Below, one piece after another: positions 54,938 to 63,971 of a stretch of DNA of 64,000 bases (positions within the stretch are counted from its first letter, which is position 1; each line of letters opens with the position of its first letter). Made by a program: the position numbers and the translations under genes. The notes under the pieces were generated by a model. The model searched no databases and was not told where the DNA came from. It was given only the letters and a program-made list of their open reading frames with translations. The stretch spans positions 34,574,101 to 34,638,100 of the forward strand of contig OZ038385.1 of the NCBI GenBank assembly GCA_964036045.1, read 5' to 3'. This DNA comes from Eutreptiella sp. 'Long Island Sound 2002'. Lineage: Eukaryota > Euglenozoa > Euglenophyceae > Eutreptiales > Eutreptiaceae.

Positions 54938-55438
54938 ATGGAGGACGGGTCAACCTTCAGAGGTGTGGGGTGTCTAGCACAGATGAGATACCCGATGGTT
55001 TGTTCGGAGTGGAGTGACGAGTTTCGCACATATGTTCGTGCCATGAGAGGCACATTTTGCATAAGAGGGGAGGGATATCCGGGTACGGAGCGGCTAGTCC
55101 GATTCATCTGGAATTGTGGTTTGGTGAGGGCGCAAGATGGTGGCATGGCAGCACATCTGCACATGGGCGCCTCATGGCGCTTTGCTGACAAAGATATCTG
55201 TGTGGGTGACTTATGGCACAATGGTAAGAATGGCTGGAGTAGCCTCAGGGCTCCATTGCTGACGATGAGCAATTCAAGGAGCATGTGCTTCAAGGCGCTC
55301 AAGACGCTGGTGACAATAGGAATGTTGTTCATGCAATGTGCTTGTAGTGTGAACTGTTGGTATCATGGTGGCCACAGGCACCTTAGTTTGCAGTCCTCAT
55401 ATCTTGCTTTCATTGTTGGGTTCCAATTCCTTTCTTGA
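54938..55438 (+). pseudogene. Possible LINE fragment (post-RT linker)
   Basis: The frame contains ICVGDLWHNGKNGWSSLRA, then LLTMSNSRSMCFKALKTLV. This resembles the V-x-DL...GW-x-S-x-x-L...F-x-x-L segment lying between the reverse transcriptase and the zinc knuckle of many LINE ORFs. The preceding 60 residues also look coding. The same type of element is present at 56.9-60.3 kb on the same strand, so this may be a second broken copy. Confidence 0.4.
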
Positions 55439-55439
55439 G

Positions 55440-55930
55440 CATCCCCTTCTTTACTGGTGGGTTTTATCATGATGTTCTTCTCTTCCATGTGTCCCAGAAG
55501 AGTGGGGTCAAGTGTAGTGTAGGATTTAAATGAGACACAAAAGGCATCGAAGTAAAAGTGCAAGGGGACATTTTAAAGTTCTACTCGCAATAAGAGGCAC
55601 AATTGAACCACACACGGAGGCACAACCACACCATTGGGCATGTGGCAATTGAGGGCAGCAAGGTTGGACAGTATGAAACTCACTGTTCCATAGCACAACA
55701 AATCAGGGTTGTGGAGAAGGAGCTGACTACGTCCTGCCTACCGCAATAAATCGTTTCGCTCCATCACTGCCTCTTCTTTCATTCCCTTCAAATCATTCTC
55801 CGCCTCCACAACCATCTTCTGCACCTCTGCCACTTTTGTCAATTACATCCTCAATCTTGGATTGAGTAGGAATCAAAAGGAGAGTTATTTCACTTTCTAT
55901 GCCCCCTTCACATTATTATTCCTACTGCCT
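55440..55930. other. AT-richer intergenic DNA, no gene
   Basis: No open frame longer than 66 codons and no recognisable repeat were seen. Confidence 0.5.
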
Positions 55931-55932
55931 TA

Positions 55933-56108
55933 AATCACCTTGAAGAGAGGTTGTTAGATCAAGCACATGCGCGGGCGTTGTATACCCCCCCCTTTTTGGG
56001 GTCATTCGCGTAGCATACCCCAAGGCATGATATTTGATGTCCAACCCCTTGTAAAATCATTATTTTGCCCAATAAGACAATCCCCCAATCGATTTTTTGA
56101 TTTTGATG
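55933..56108 (-). repeat. Dispersed repeat, copy B (inverted relative to copy A)
   Basis: This is the reverse complement of 1-181. In this copy the C-run/T-run/G-run hairpin (CCCCCCCTTTTTGGGG) is easily seen at 55985-56001. Similarity stops just after TTTTTTGATTTTGATG on the outer side and just before AAATCACCTTGAAGAG on the inner side, which suggests the element is about 175-180 bases long. Confidence 0.85.
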
Positions 56109-56226
56109 CCTCTATCCCCTAAAACTGGATAACACTTTTTTGAGGGGGGGTGGGGGGGGTGGGGGGGTCAAAAGTTTTCGCTGAGAAGGCTCCAAGCAAT
56201 GGGAGATGCATCTGTGTCACATCAAA

Positions 56227-56297
56227 CGCCGGTCGAATGTAACGCACCCGGCCGCAGAATTTTAGGTCGGCAGTTCGAATCCTGGTCGGTCGACGCC
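56227..56297 (+). repeat. tRNA-like module, probably SINE head
   Basis: GGTCGAATGTAACGC resembles a tRNA D-arm (A box), GCCGCAGAATTTTAGGTCGGC an anticodon arm, and CAGTTCGAATCCTGG a T-arm and B box. Acceptor ends do not pair well, so a functional tRNA is unlikely. It probably derives from a tRNA-related SINE. Confidence 0.5.
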
Positions 56298-56321
56298 AGC
56301 CACGGCGCCGCTGCCTTATTG

Positions 56322-56412
56322 GCCGCACCGGGGTTCGAACCGCCGACCAAAAGGGGGTTCCAACCGCGACCAAAAGGTCTGCGGCCGCCTGCATTACCAT
56401 TCGGTCACTGCC
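56322..56412 (-). repeat. Second tRNA-like module, opposite strand
   Basis: On the minus strand GGCAGTGACCGAATGGTAAT resembles the D-arm of serine or leucine type tRNAs. It is followed by an anticodon-like stem, an extra arm and CGGTTCGAACCCCGG (T-arm with a perfect B box). It faces the plus-strand module 25 bases away. Acceptor pairing is poor. Interpreted as tRNA-derived SINE sequence. Confidence 0.5.
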
Positions 56413-56901
56413 AATTCTGAGACCAGTTGTTCTCCCCACTGCTTGGACCTGTGCCTGCCACTGACAAAAAACCCAAAGTGTGTGTTTCTGTCTGACTGAC
56501 TGCTGGCCTGTCTAACTGACTGATTGGCTGACTGTTAGCCTCTCTTCGAGGTGCACTGCCGAAGGCAATAGAATTAGGAAGTGTGACCAAACATACATGT
56601 AGTGAACATGTAGTGCTGTGTCATTGTCCTTTGATGTTCCATCATTGTGATGGCCAACAATGGGATTTACCTCAAAGCATTGTTTCCCCTCGTTTTAGCA
56701 GGTAATTGCCGGCTCACCTTGCTAGAGGGCATTTGCAGTGCACGGGCAGCCGGGGGGTATTCTGGCCACATTGTCCCCCACTATCAACCCCGACCCGGGG
56801 GACACAGATTGGGGGAAGCAAGGATTAGAATCAGAATATGATGAGGTGCGGAGTCTGGAAATGCATGGAAATGCAGTTGGCTACACTGATAGTCATGCAG
56901 G

Positions 56902-57217
56902 TTGAGAATGCGCAGGCTGGTCACCCCCCCCACCGACCAAGAATTTCTAACCCTTATAAAGTTCTCCAAGAAAAAGGCAGCAGAGCCAGATGGGGTTCCA
57001 CCGCACCTACTTCAGCACCTCCCTGAGGAGCACCTACGGGTCCTCTTCAAAGACATTGCCGCAATACGGCACGGAGCGCCATGCCCAACGAATGGTTGGT
57101 CTCCGGAACGGTCATGATGTGCAAAAAGAAGGACCCTACGGATCCAAAAAAAAGTATCGTCCATTGACCGTCAGCAATGCAGTTTACATAGTCTACACGA
57201 ATATCTGCCAGGCATAA
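56902..57217 (+). pseudogene. Reverse transcriptase N-terminal fragment
   Basis: One frame reads FLTLIKFSKKKAAEPDGVPP, then HLLQHLPEEHLRVLFKDIAA, the K-x-x-GPDGVP entry motif of LINE RTs. A neighbouring frame continues with KKYRPLTVSNAVY, equivalent to K-x-YRPI-x-x-x-N-x-x-YK. A frameshift therefore lies between about 57060 and 57140. The sequence then stops abruptly where the satellite begins. Confidence 0.7.
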
Positions 57218-57224
57218 TCAATTT

Positions 57225-58250
57225 CAGGTGCCATATAGGTGCGTAATAATTGTGCAGGGTGCATAATCTCATGAGTTCCTGTATGGCTACTAAAAGCGAT
57301 GAGATTGTGCACCCTGCACAATTATTATGCAGCTGTATGGCTACCGGACAGGGTGCATAATCTCATAAGTTTCCGGCAGCCATACACTCCATAATAATTG
57401 TGCAGGGTGCGTAATCTCATCAGTTTCCGGTAGCCATACGGGTGCATAATATTGCAGGGTGAATAATCTCATTAGTGGCCGTATGGGTGCATAATAATTG
57501 TGCAAGGTGCATAATGTCATCAGTTTCCGGTAGCCATACGGGTGCATAATATTGCAGGGTGAATAATCTCATTAGTGGCCGTATGGGTGCATAATAACGT
57601 ATGGCTACGGGAAACTGATGAGATTATGCACCATGCACAAGTATTATGCACCCGTATGGCTTCTGGAAAGTGATGAGATCATGCACCCTGCAATTATTAT
57701 GCACCCGTATGGCTACCGGAAGCTGATGAGATTATGCACCCTGCACAATTATTACGGGTGCATAATATCTGTGCAAGATACATAATCTCATGAGTTTCCG
57801 GTAGCTATACGGGTGCATAATAATTGTGCGGGGTGCATAATCTCATCACCTTTGGTGGCCATACGGGTGCATGATAATAGTGTGGGGTGCATACTCTCAT
57901 CAATCTCCGGTAGCCATACGGGCACCCCAGCGATCTCCGCCTGGCAGAGGATTCCGAGCGTCCCTCATGGTGCGCCTGGCTGCGCTGCGCCTCCTCCAAG
58001 CCGTGGGGCTGGAGGACGTCGAGAACGACAACCTCTACATGGCGCTCTGAAGCTGCGGCGAGGGGTTTTGGATGCCGCAAGGGCAGGGGGGGACCACTGC
58101 ATAATAATTGTGCAGGGTGCATAATCTCATCAGTTTCCCGCACCCATACGGGTGCATAATATGTGTGCAGGGTACATAATCTCATCAGTTTCAGTAACCA
58201 TACGGGTGCATAATAAATGCGCACGGTACACAATCTCACGAGTTTCCGGT
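57225..58250. repeat. Satellite of about 55-bp units in alternating orientation
   Basis: The unit contains GTGCATAATAATTGTGCAGG, then GTGCATAATCTCATCAGTTT and CCGGTAGCCATACGG. Forward copies occur near 57240, 57390, 57485, 57765, 57815 and 58098. Reverse-complement copies occur near 57285 and from about 57595 to 57745. Switching orientation within one array is unusual for a simple tandem repeat and produces many potential hairpins. A GC-rich coding-like insert interrupts the array at 57930-58095. Confidence 0.9.
57967..58050 (+). pseudogene. Captured C-terminal exon fragment inside the satellite
   Basis: This GC-rich island reads MVRLAALRLLQAVGLEDVEN and seven more residues to a TGA. The pattern, a helical segment ending LEDVENDNLYMAL before a stop, looks like the true C-terminus of a host protein and is unlike the satellite around it. 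It suggests that a piece of a host gene was captured by the repeat. No parent gene is present in the window. Confidence 0.4.
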
Positions 58251-58510
58251 GCCCATCGGCCCTGGAAATTGTGGTGGGGCCCGATTTGCTTTGCCGGGAT
58301 TGGAACGTCGGGAGACTCAGACTCCTGAGAGTCATCCACACGGTGCTGGGCCAGGTGCACGCCGGTGCGGCAGTTTGTGGATGAGATTCCTTAAGTGGGG
58401 TCTGCCTGTTGTCAGGTTTTTTTCTTCCCTACACCCCGCCCGCCGCATCTCCATTGTGTGGGTGACCTCTTTGATTCCACTGATAATCCTACATCCAGCC
58501 ATCTCATAAA

Positions 58511-59002
58511 ATGGGTCCTACATGGGTGTCTGTATATCGACAGGGATTAGGATGGGTTCAAGGAATGCCTCAGTTTGACTGGAGCATCCCATCTGTTTGG
58601 ATGGGAGCTCGGGGAAAATCGGAAATGCTTAAATTATTGGCGCGGGTGCCATATAAAGAACACGGACAGTCCACTGAGACTTGGAAGGTGTTCTGGAGGA
58701 CTCGGCTTCCCCCTTTTTTACGAGATTTCGTCTTTGCTGCGTTGTGGCGCAAACTAAAAGTTGGTGAACGCCTCATGAAAGGGACTCATGAGCCTCAATG
58801 TCCTATCTGTCATGTTCTAGAGACAGTAGATGATGCCTTATACGGTTGTCGGTTTCATTCACTGGTCCTGGATGTCATAGACAATCGTTGGGCACCTATT
58901 GTACAAGGAAATCAGCTGCATACGGCACGTAGCTTGCCAGCAGCGCTTTCCTTAGCCACCCCATTAGGCATTGTGGTTTGGTGTGCACGAGCTGTGCACT
59001 AG
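58511..59002 (+). pseudogene. LINE zinc-binding (zf-RVT) region
   Basis: The 163-codon frame contains TWKVFWRTRLPPFLRDFVF, AALWRKLKVGERLMKG and PQCPICHVLETVDDALYGC. This is the W-x-x-x-W...LP-x-x-x-x-F...L-x-T...C-x-x-C-x-x-x-x-E-x-x-x-H/C layout of the reverse-transcriptase zinc-binding domain, which binds element RNA. The frame has good coding composition but lacks the catalytic part upstream. Confidence 0.7.
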
Positions 59003-59141
59003 TCCTTGCGTTGTGCAGTGCACCACAATATGGCCATTCCTACTCTTGACACCTTTGTGTCCACGTGGATCACGTTGGTTGACAAGGTAGCATCCTGGGA
59101 GGGACTGTCACATTTGACACAAGGGTTCCTCGCATTCAAGA

Positions 59142-59760
59142 ATGCCCTGGTGCTCTCGCAGTAAGGGGGGGCACTTCCTAATACCAAAAATTCAGGTTTC
59201 TAAGCCTAATCGCACAACACAAGAAAGAGAGAAAAAATGCAGGAAGACAGAGCAAAATCAGCTCCTTGCTGAGAAAGCACGCCAGACATTGGCCCAACTT
59301 GAGCAACAGCGGTATGAGATTGTGTGGACCGATGGGTCTACCAAATGGGAAACCAAAACTGGTTGGGCCGCAGGGTTCGGAGCAACGATTCTCGGAGTAT
59401 GGGAGGTTTTCCCTTCCCCCTGAGATGAAGCAAACAATTAATAGGGCCGAGCTTATGGCTGTCATTGCAGTTGTCCAGCAGTTTGGGTCCCATACACCCA
59501 TACACACCATAATAGAAAAATTGCAGTCGCCATGGACTCGGAGTATGTCTACTCTGGATTACAAGGCGCAGCATATGGGTATCCCATGCAGGGCCGGTTT
59601 CCAATGTGGATCTCTGGATCCAGTTACTTTCTGTGGTTGGGGCGTCTTGCACTGTATTTCACTGGGTGAAAATACCCAGCCATGCAGGCCTACGTGGCAA
59701 TGACGGGGCTGACAATCTTGCGAATAGAGGACGATTAATGTCCTCTTTGTATCGGTTTAG
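59142..59760 (+). pseudogene. RNase H domain of the LINE, three frameshifts
   Basis: All four acidic positions of the RNase H fold can be recognised, but in different frames. They are VWTDGSTKW (about 59325), INRAELMAVI (about 59440), AMDSEYV (about 59530) and HAGLRGNDGADNLANRG (about 59685). RNase H removes template RNA during reverse transcription. At least three indels between these motifs break the domain, so it is inactive in this copy. Confidence 0.75.
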
Positions 59761-60307
59761 ACAACGCAATGCACATGTGGGCATGGCAATTCACACTCCC
59801 CACCCCCCGAGACGACATTTAGCTATAGACGAGGCCCCTCCTGGGCCCATATTGCATATGCACAGCCTAGCGGCCACGCCCCTCAATACCTCTGGGCGCA
59901 ATCTTCTGTCACTGTGCTACGAGCTTGCTGATGTAGAGAAGGGTTCGACAGAACTGTCACTCTCTCCCAAGAGAGACCCTTGGTCTGAAAAATGGAGCGC
60001 TATAGGATTTCGAACTGAGACGCCATCTTCGCCCATCTCATCACATAAAGGGCCAGGGCACACTGCAGACAAGCACAGTGACAGTGACTGCACCATGGTA
60101 TCGTGTGAGGACACCACGTCCAATGATAGCTCCGACTCCTTGGAGTATATTGATGCGTGTAGACAGCTAGGGTTGTCCCCAATGGCCCAGCCTACCAAGC
60201 GCAGGAGGTGCCGCTCGCACACGCCTAGTACGGAGGCCAGCTCAGGCACACTGGACTCCGGACACAACAGTGATACCTCCCTTCTCTCCATGCACTATGC
60301 TTCCTAA
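59606..60307 (+). pseudogene. C-terminal region of the LINE ORF
   Basis: The 233-codon frame begins in the last RNase H motif and continues into a long hydrophilic tail with a serine/aspartate-rich stretch and a basic patch (PTKRRRCRSHTP). The intact reading frame of nearly 600 bases after a broken RNase H suggests the decay is fairly recent. The tail has no recognised domain. Confidence 0.55.
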
Positions 60308-61080
60308 AACTCTTCCGCTCCGGATTGCAGGAGCCTAATGTAGCTTGATCAACTGGGATCAGCACAATGCGCGGCTATATCAGGTGTCCTAGACATCAGG
60401 GGTGCGCCTTACTGTACTGTACCATGCATATTGCATCTGCAGTTGGCAAAATACGGACTGGCTGTCAGAAAGGAAAACCACAGGGCAAAGATTGTAGCAT
60501 AGCAATGACCTCGTGCACCGATCTTATCTGTAGATTAGCAGATTTGTGGCCCAGGCCAATGATGATGGAACTGCTGAACATTGCTGCATATGCATACCAG
60601 GACGTGCATGTGTGGAGCGCTTTGTGACCTGCGTACGGCTGCCGTATCTCCATTGCATGACAGGGGATGTTCACTACAAGTCCAGACACATAGCGGGAAG
60701 GTGTGACTTCTGGACTATACAGGCCTGGATACATTTGGCATCGCCTAAGGCAGGCATGCGTTCTCAAAAGGTTGGTGCAGTGTTGTGCTCCGCAATAGAT
60801 ACTGCAGTGAAATGTTGTCCAGGGACAGCCACGTCATTTATGATGACAGGAACCCACAGGGAAACCTTGGGGATGCAGTTTTGTGGATGAAGGTGTGTGT
60901 GAGAGAGGGGCCATGGCCGAGGACAATTGCCATGGGAAGTAGTTCACTGGTAGCCCTAAGATCGCGAAGTTTAGAATGCTACGCAGCAAGGGTGAATGAA
61001 AACTCTTGCAGAGACCTTCGGTTGCTGATCACGTTGGTCATCGTCATTAGCTGCCCCATCTGAACCTTTGCCTAACTTGC
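60308..61080. other. No gene seen; holds one copy of a direct repeat
   Basis: Frames up to 114 codons without motifs. The 72-base block at 60564-60635 recurs near the right end of the window. This stretch may contain the promoter and untranslated leader of the PRT1-like gene, but I could not identify any signal. Confidence 0.4.
60564..60635 (+). repeat. 72-bp direct repeat, copy 1
   Basis: TGGAACTGCTGAACATTGC, then GCATATGCATACCAGGACG and TGCATGTG..AGCGCTTTG match 63900-63971 with about five differences, in the same orientation. The two copies bracket the PRT1-like gene. Confidence 0.9.
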
Positions 61081-61559
61081 TCTGAATGGCAGGGCCGCAG
61101 CCTCGGATGGCACTTGTTGCATTGATTCTCAATGGTTTTGAGGCTCTGTTGTGTGGTCTGAAGCACATGATTTCAGGCCCATTTGGGCAGAAGATTGCAC
61201 AGAACACCGGTTTGCAGTGCACGAGGCCCGACCACCCTTCATGGGACAAACCCCACACAACTAGAAGCCACCCTGTCACCCGAACCCCATTGACTCAGAT
61301 GATTTGCCTGCGCTGTGGGCCCCATGTGCATTGGTGTGACTGCGTCCGTGCAGAAGTTGGGGTCCTTTTCGGCGTGGGCATTGTTGTGTATGTGTGTGTG
61401 TGTGTGCTGGTGTGCTCATGCCGTCGTGGGAAGTATGTGGGTTTGGGGAGCGTGAGGTTGAGGGAGTGTCAAGGGTGGAGGGTTTGGGGATTGAGGGGCA
61501 GACATGGACATCTGGGGAGCAACGGGAGGCTGCTTCACTGTTCTCCAGGTGACTCGCAG

Positions 61560-62747
61560 ATGGCGACCGTCCCCCACGTTTCGGTGCTGTCCCCAGCCCC
61601 TTACAAGTGCCCGAACCCGCCGCACTGCGACCCCACCCCGCAGCCGTCTGCCTTGTCTCTCGCTGCGGATGGCCAGGCGCCCATCGCACTGCCTCTCACT
61701 CCGACCCCTGCGCCAGTGCAGCCCTTACCCAACGGGTTTGCGACGCCCGACATCGGGATCGAAGATTTCAAGTGCAGCATCTGCCTCAACCTCCTGCACA
61801 AGCCCTGCGTCAACTCCTGCGGCCATGTGTTCTGCTTCTGGTGCATACAGCACGCCATGTGCGGCGTCACCGCCTCCCGGTGCCCCCTCTGCCGCGCGGC
61901 CTACGCCCACTTCCCGGGCGTTTGCGTGCCGCTTGCGCACTTCCTCATGCGACAGTTTCCGGAGGAAGCCGCTGCGCGGGCGCGTGACACTGAGGCGGAG
62001 GAAGCCGGGATGGGAGTGCAGTCGTCCCCACTGCCGGACCCGGCGCCGGACGTGAGTATTGCGGAACTATTCGCGTGTATCGACTGCCACCAGCTCCCCG
62101 TCGACCCGACGGTGCCGTCGTGCGGGCACATCGTCTGCAGCCGCTGCTTTGCCGCGCGCGGGAAGGACCCCTGCCCGGGCGCGCAGTGCACCGTCGTCGC
62201 CCACCCCGTGCTCCAGCCGTGCACGATGCTGAGGGAGCTGCTCCGCGCGGCGCTGCCGGAGCGCTACGCCGCGCGCAGCAGCGCCGCCGCCGCGGCGCTC
62301 CCCCCGGGCTCCGGCGGCGGCGGCGGCGGCGGCGTCAGCCCCGGCGGGGGGTTCGTCCACGTCGGCGTCATCTGTGACGGATGCGGCGCGTACCCCATCG
62401 TGGGCCCGCGGTGGCGCTGCCACGACTGCCCCGAGGCCATCGGCTTCGACGTCTGCGGGGCGTGCCACGCGCGGGGCGTGCACCAGCGCGTGTCTACCGG
62501 CAAGTTCAACCAGACGCACGCGCCCACGCACCGGATGGAGCTCGTGGAGCAGGCGCCGGACTGGCTCGTGGCGCTGTGCACGGCGCACCCGGACATCGGG
62601 ATGCAGGACCTGCTGCGCATGGTCACGGTGGCGGGGCCGGAGGACTTCGAGGTCATCGATGGTGACGAAGACGTGAATGCCTTTGAGGAGCATGAGAGCG
62701 CCGAGCACCCCAGGGCCCCGGACGCCCCGGAGGTCGCGGAGGCTTAG
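61560..62747 (+). CDS. PRT1: PRT1-like E3 ubiquitin ligase (two RING fingers plus ZZ)
   Basis: From the ATG at 61560 the frame encodes 395 residues. A first C3HC4 RING has ligands C72, C75, C87, H89, C92, C95, C108 and C111. A second RING-like finger has C173, C176, C188, H190, C193, C196, C205 and C210. A glycine/alanine linker is followed by a ZZ finger (C272, C275, C287, C290, C299, C302, with H320 and H324 as likely last ligands). Two RINGs followed by one ZZ is the layout of plant PRT1, which ubiquitinates proteins with aromatic N-termini in the N-degron pathway. The C-terminus is acidic. Open frame continues 158 codons upstream to 61086, but that part is compositionally poor. An acceptor-like TTCTCCAG just before the ATG leaves room for an upstream exon. 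Orthology rather than mere similarity is inference. Confidence 0.8.
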   Translation: MATVPHVSVLSPAPYKCPNPPHCDPTPQPSALSLAADGQAPIALPLTPTPAPVQPLPNGFATPDIGIEDFKCSICLNLLHKPCVNSCGHVFCFWCIQHAMCGVTASRCPLCRAAYAHFPGVCVPLAHFLMRQFPEEAAARARDTEAEEAGMGVQSSPLPDPAPDVSIAELFACIDCHQLPVDPTVPSCGHIVCSRCFAARGKDPCPGAQCTVVAHPVLQPCTMLRELLRAALPERYAARSSAAAAALPPGSGGGGGGGVSPGGGFVHVGVICDGCGAYPIVGPRWRCHDCPEAIGFDVCGACHARGVHQRVSTGKFNQTHAPTHRMELVEQAPDWLVALCTAHPDIGMQDLLRMVTVAGPEDFEVIDGDEDVNAFEEHESAEHPRAPDAPEVAEA

Positions 62748-63880
62748 CGCCGGCGCGGTCGGTGCCGCGGCGTGGCCGGGGAGGCGCGCCCCGATCACGT
62801 CCCGTGCGAACGGGGGCCGACCGCCGTGAGCGCGGACTGCTTTCCCCCCGGGCGGAGAGGCAAGCACCGCGCGCGCACACACGTGCGCATCGCTGCAGCC
62901 ACGCTCCGCGGAGTCGGTGCGGGTCCGGAGACCAGCCCCGGGGCGGGATCCCCCGCTCGTACCTCCCCCGGAGTCGTCCAAGACGCAGGCGGGGCACGGA
63001 CCGTACGCCTTCGGGACCTCGTTTGATGTGTTGCCGTGCGGTGCTGGTGGTGGACGGACTCACACAGTGTCTGGGGCGCTCTGGCGCCCCCGCCCCCCCC
63101 CCCCCCCTCCCGCTCCCTCGTCCGAGATCCGGCCCCGGTCGCCGGTCCATGCGACCCCCTGCACTTTGGGGCGTAGCTTCGGCGCCGCGCGCACAACCCG
63201 CAGCGCAGAACAGAAACCGTGAGCCGCCCCACGCATCATTGACCCAGCACGACCTGATGCAGGGCGTCTTTGAAAGCGGGGGACGCCCCTCCCCCCCGAC
63301 CAAAGGGACCATCGCGGGAAAAAACGAAATTTACAAAAGGCAAAATCTGGTCGGGCCATTTGGCTACACACCCTTTTGCCCCCCCCCCCCCCCCCACGCC
63401 CTGACCTGATGGCTGCTAACCTGGACCCAGAACGACGTGATGGCAGCCAACCTTCGAGGCACGTTCGGGTGTGCAATGCTCCGCGGTTCGGACTTCCAAA
63501 AAGTGACCAAACAACCCAATGCCATAAGCAGCGGCCCCGGGTCCGCCCGCCGCTGACCCCGGCACGAGAGGAGTGCCGTGGGTCCTTGGCTGCAAGGGCG
63601 ACGGCTCTCCCGCATGCAGCACATCCACATCGCTTTGGATGCAGACCTGGGGCTGCGTGCGCTCCGCTTGGGTGCCGCTGGAGCTCCTGGCGAAGCCATA
63701 ACCCCCCCCCCCCAACAGTCCCAGTCCAGGTTACTTGGCCAAGGAGTGCCAGCAAATGCAAGGTGACACGGGTGAAAGACAGTAGCATTAGGGTGCCTTT
63801 CTCTGTCTTGTAGCATACAAACACTCTTGTGTTGACAAAACAAGGCCATCAGGTGCAGTGGATTGTATGGTAGCACATAT
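62748..63880. other. 3' flank of the PRT1-like gene; GC-rich, no supported gene
   Basis: Long frames on both strands reflect extreme GC content. C runs of 15 and 17 bases occur at 63093-63107 and 63379-63395. No polyadenylation signal could be assigned with confidence. Confidence 0.45.
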
Positions 63881-63899
63881 GTATCATACCAATGATCGC

Positions 63900-63971
63900 A
63901 TGGAACTGCCGAACATTGCTGCATATGCATACCAGGACGTGCATGTGTAGAGCGCTTTGAGACCTGCTTGC
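63900..63971 (+). repeat. 72-bp direct repeat, copy 2
   Basis: Matches 60564-60635 and ends just before a 15-base C run at 63973-63987 and the window edge. Confidence 0.9.

Larger units (their letters stand above)
56902..60307 (+). mobile_element. Degenerate LINE retrotransposon split by satellite DNA
   Basis: In order on the plus strand lie: the start of a reverse transcriptase (56902-57217), about 1 kb of satellite (57225-58250), a CCHC-like zinc region of the zf-RVT type (58511-59002), an RNase H domain (59320-59750) and a serine-rich tail ending at 60307. That order is the normal one for LINE ORF2 proteins that encode RNase H. Motifs A to E of the RT are missing, replaced by the satellite. 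Frames shift at least five times in total, so the element is inactive. Confidence 0.7.

Noticed and set aside
56227-56412. Functional tRNA genes
   Set aside because: T-arms and D-arms are recognisable, but acceptor stems do not pair and no clear anticodon loop can be assigned.
57225-58250. CRISPR-like array
   Set aside because: Units of about 55 bases alternate in orientation and lack unique spacers of constant length. The context is a eukaryotic LINE.
61086-61559. N-terminal 158-codon extension of the PRT1-like protein
   Set aside because: The stretch includes a TG microsatellite and a composition unlike the rest of the protein. The ATG at 61560 fits the domain layout better.
62067-62981. 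304-codon minus-strand frame opposite the PRT1-like gene
   Set aside because: It is the mirror of high-GC codons in the ligase. It lacks motifs and is rich in R, A and G.
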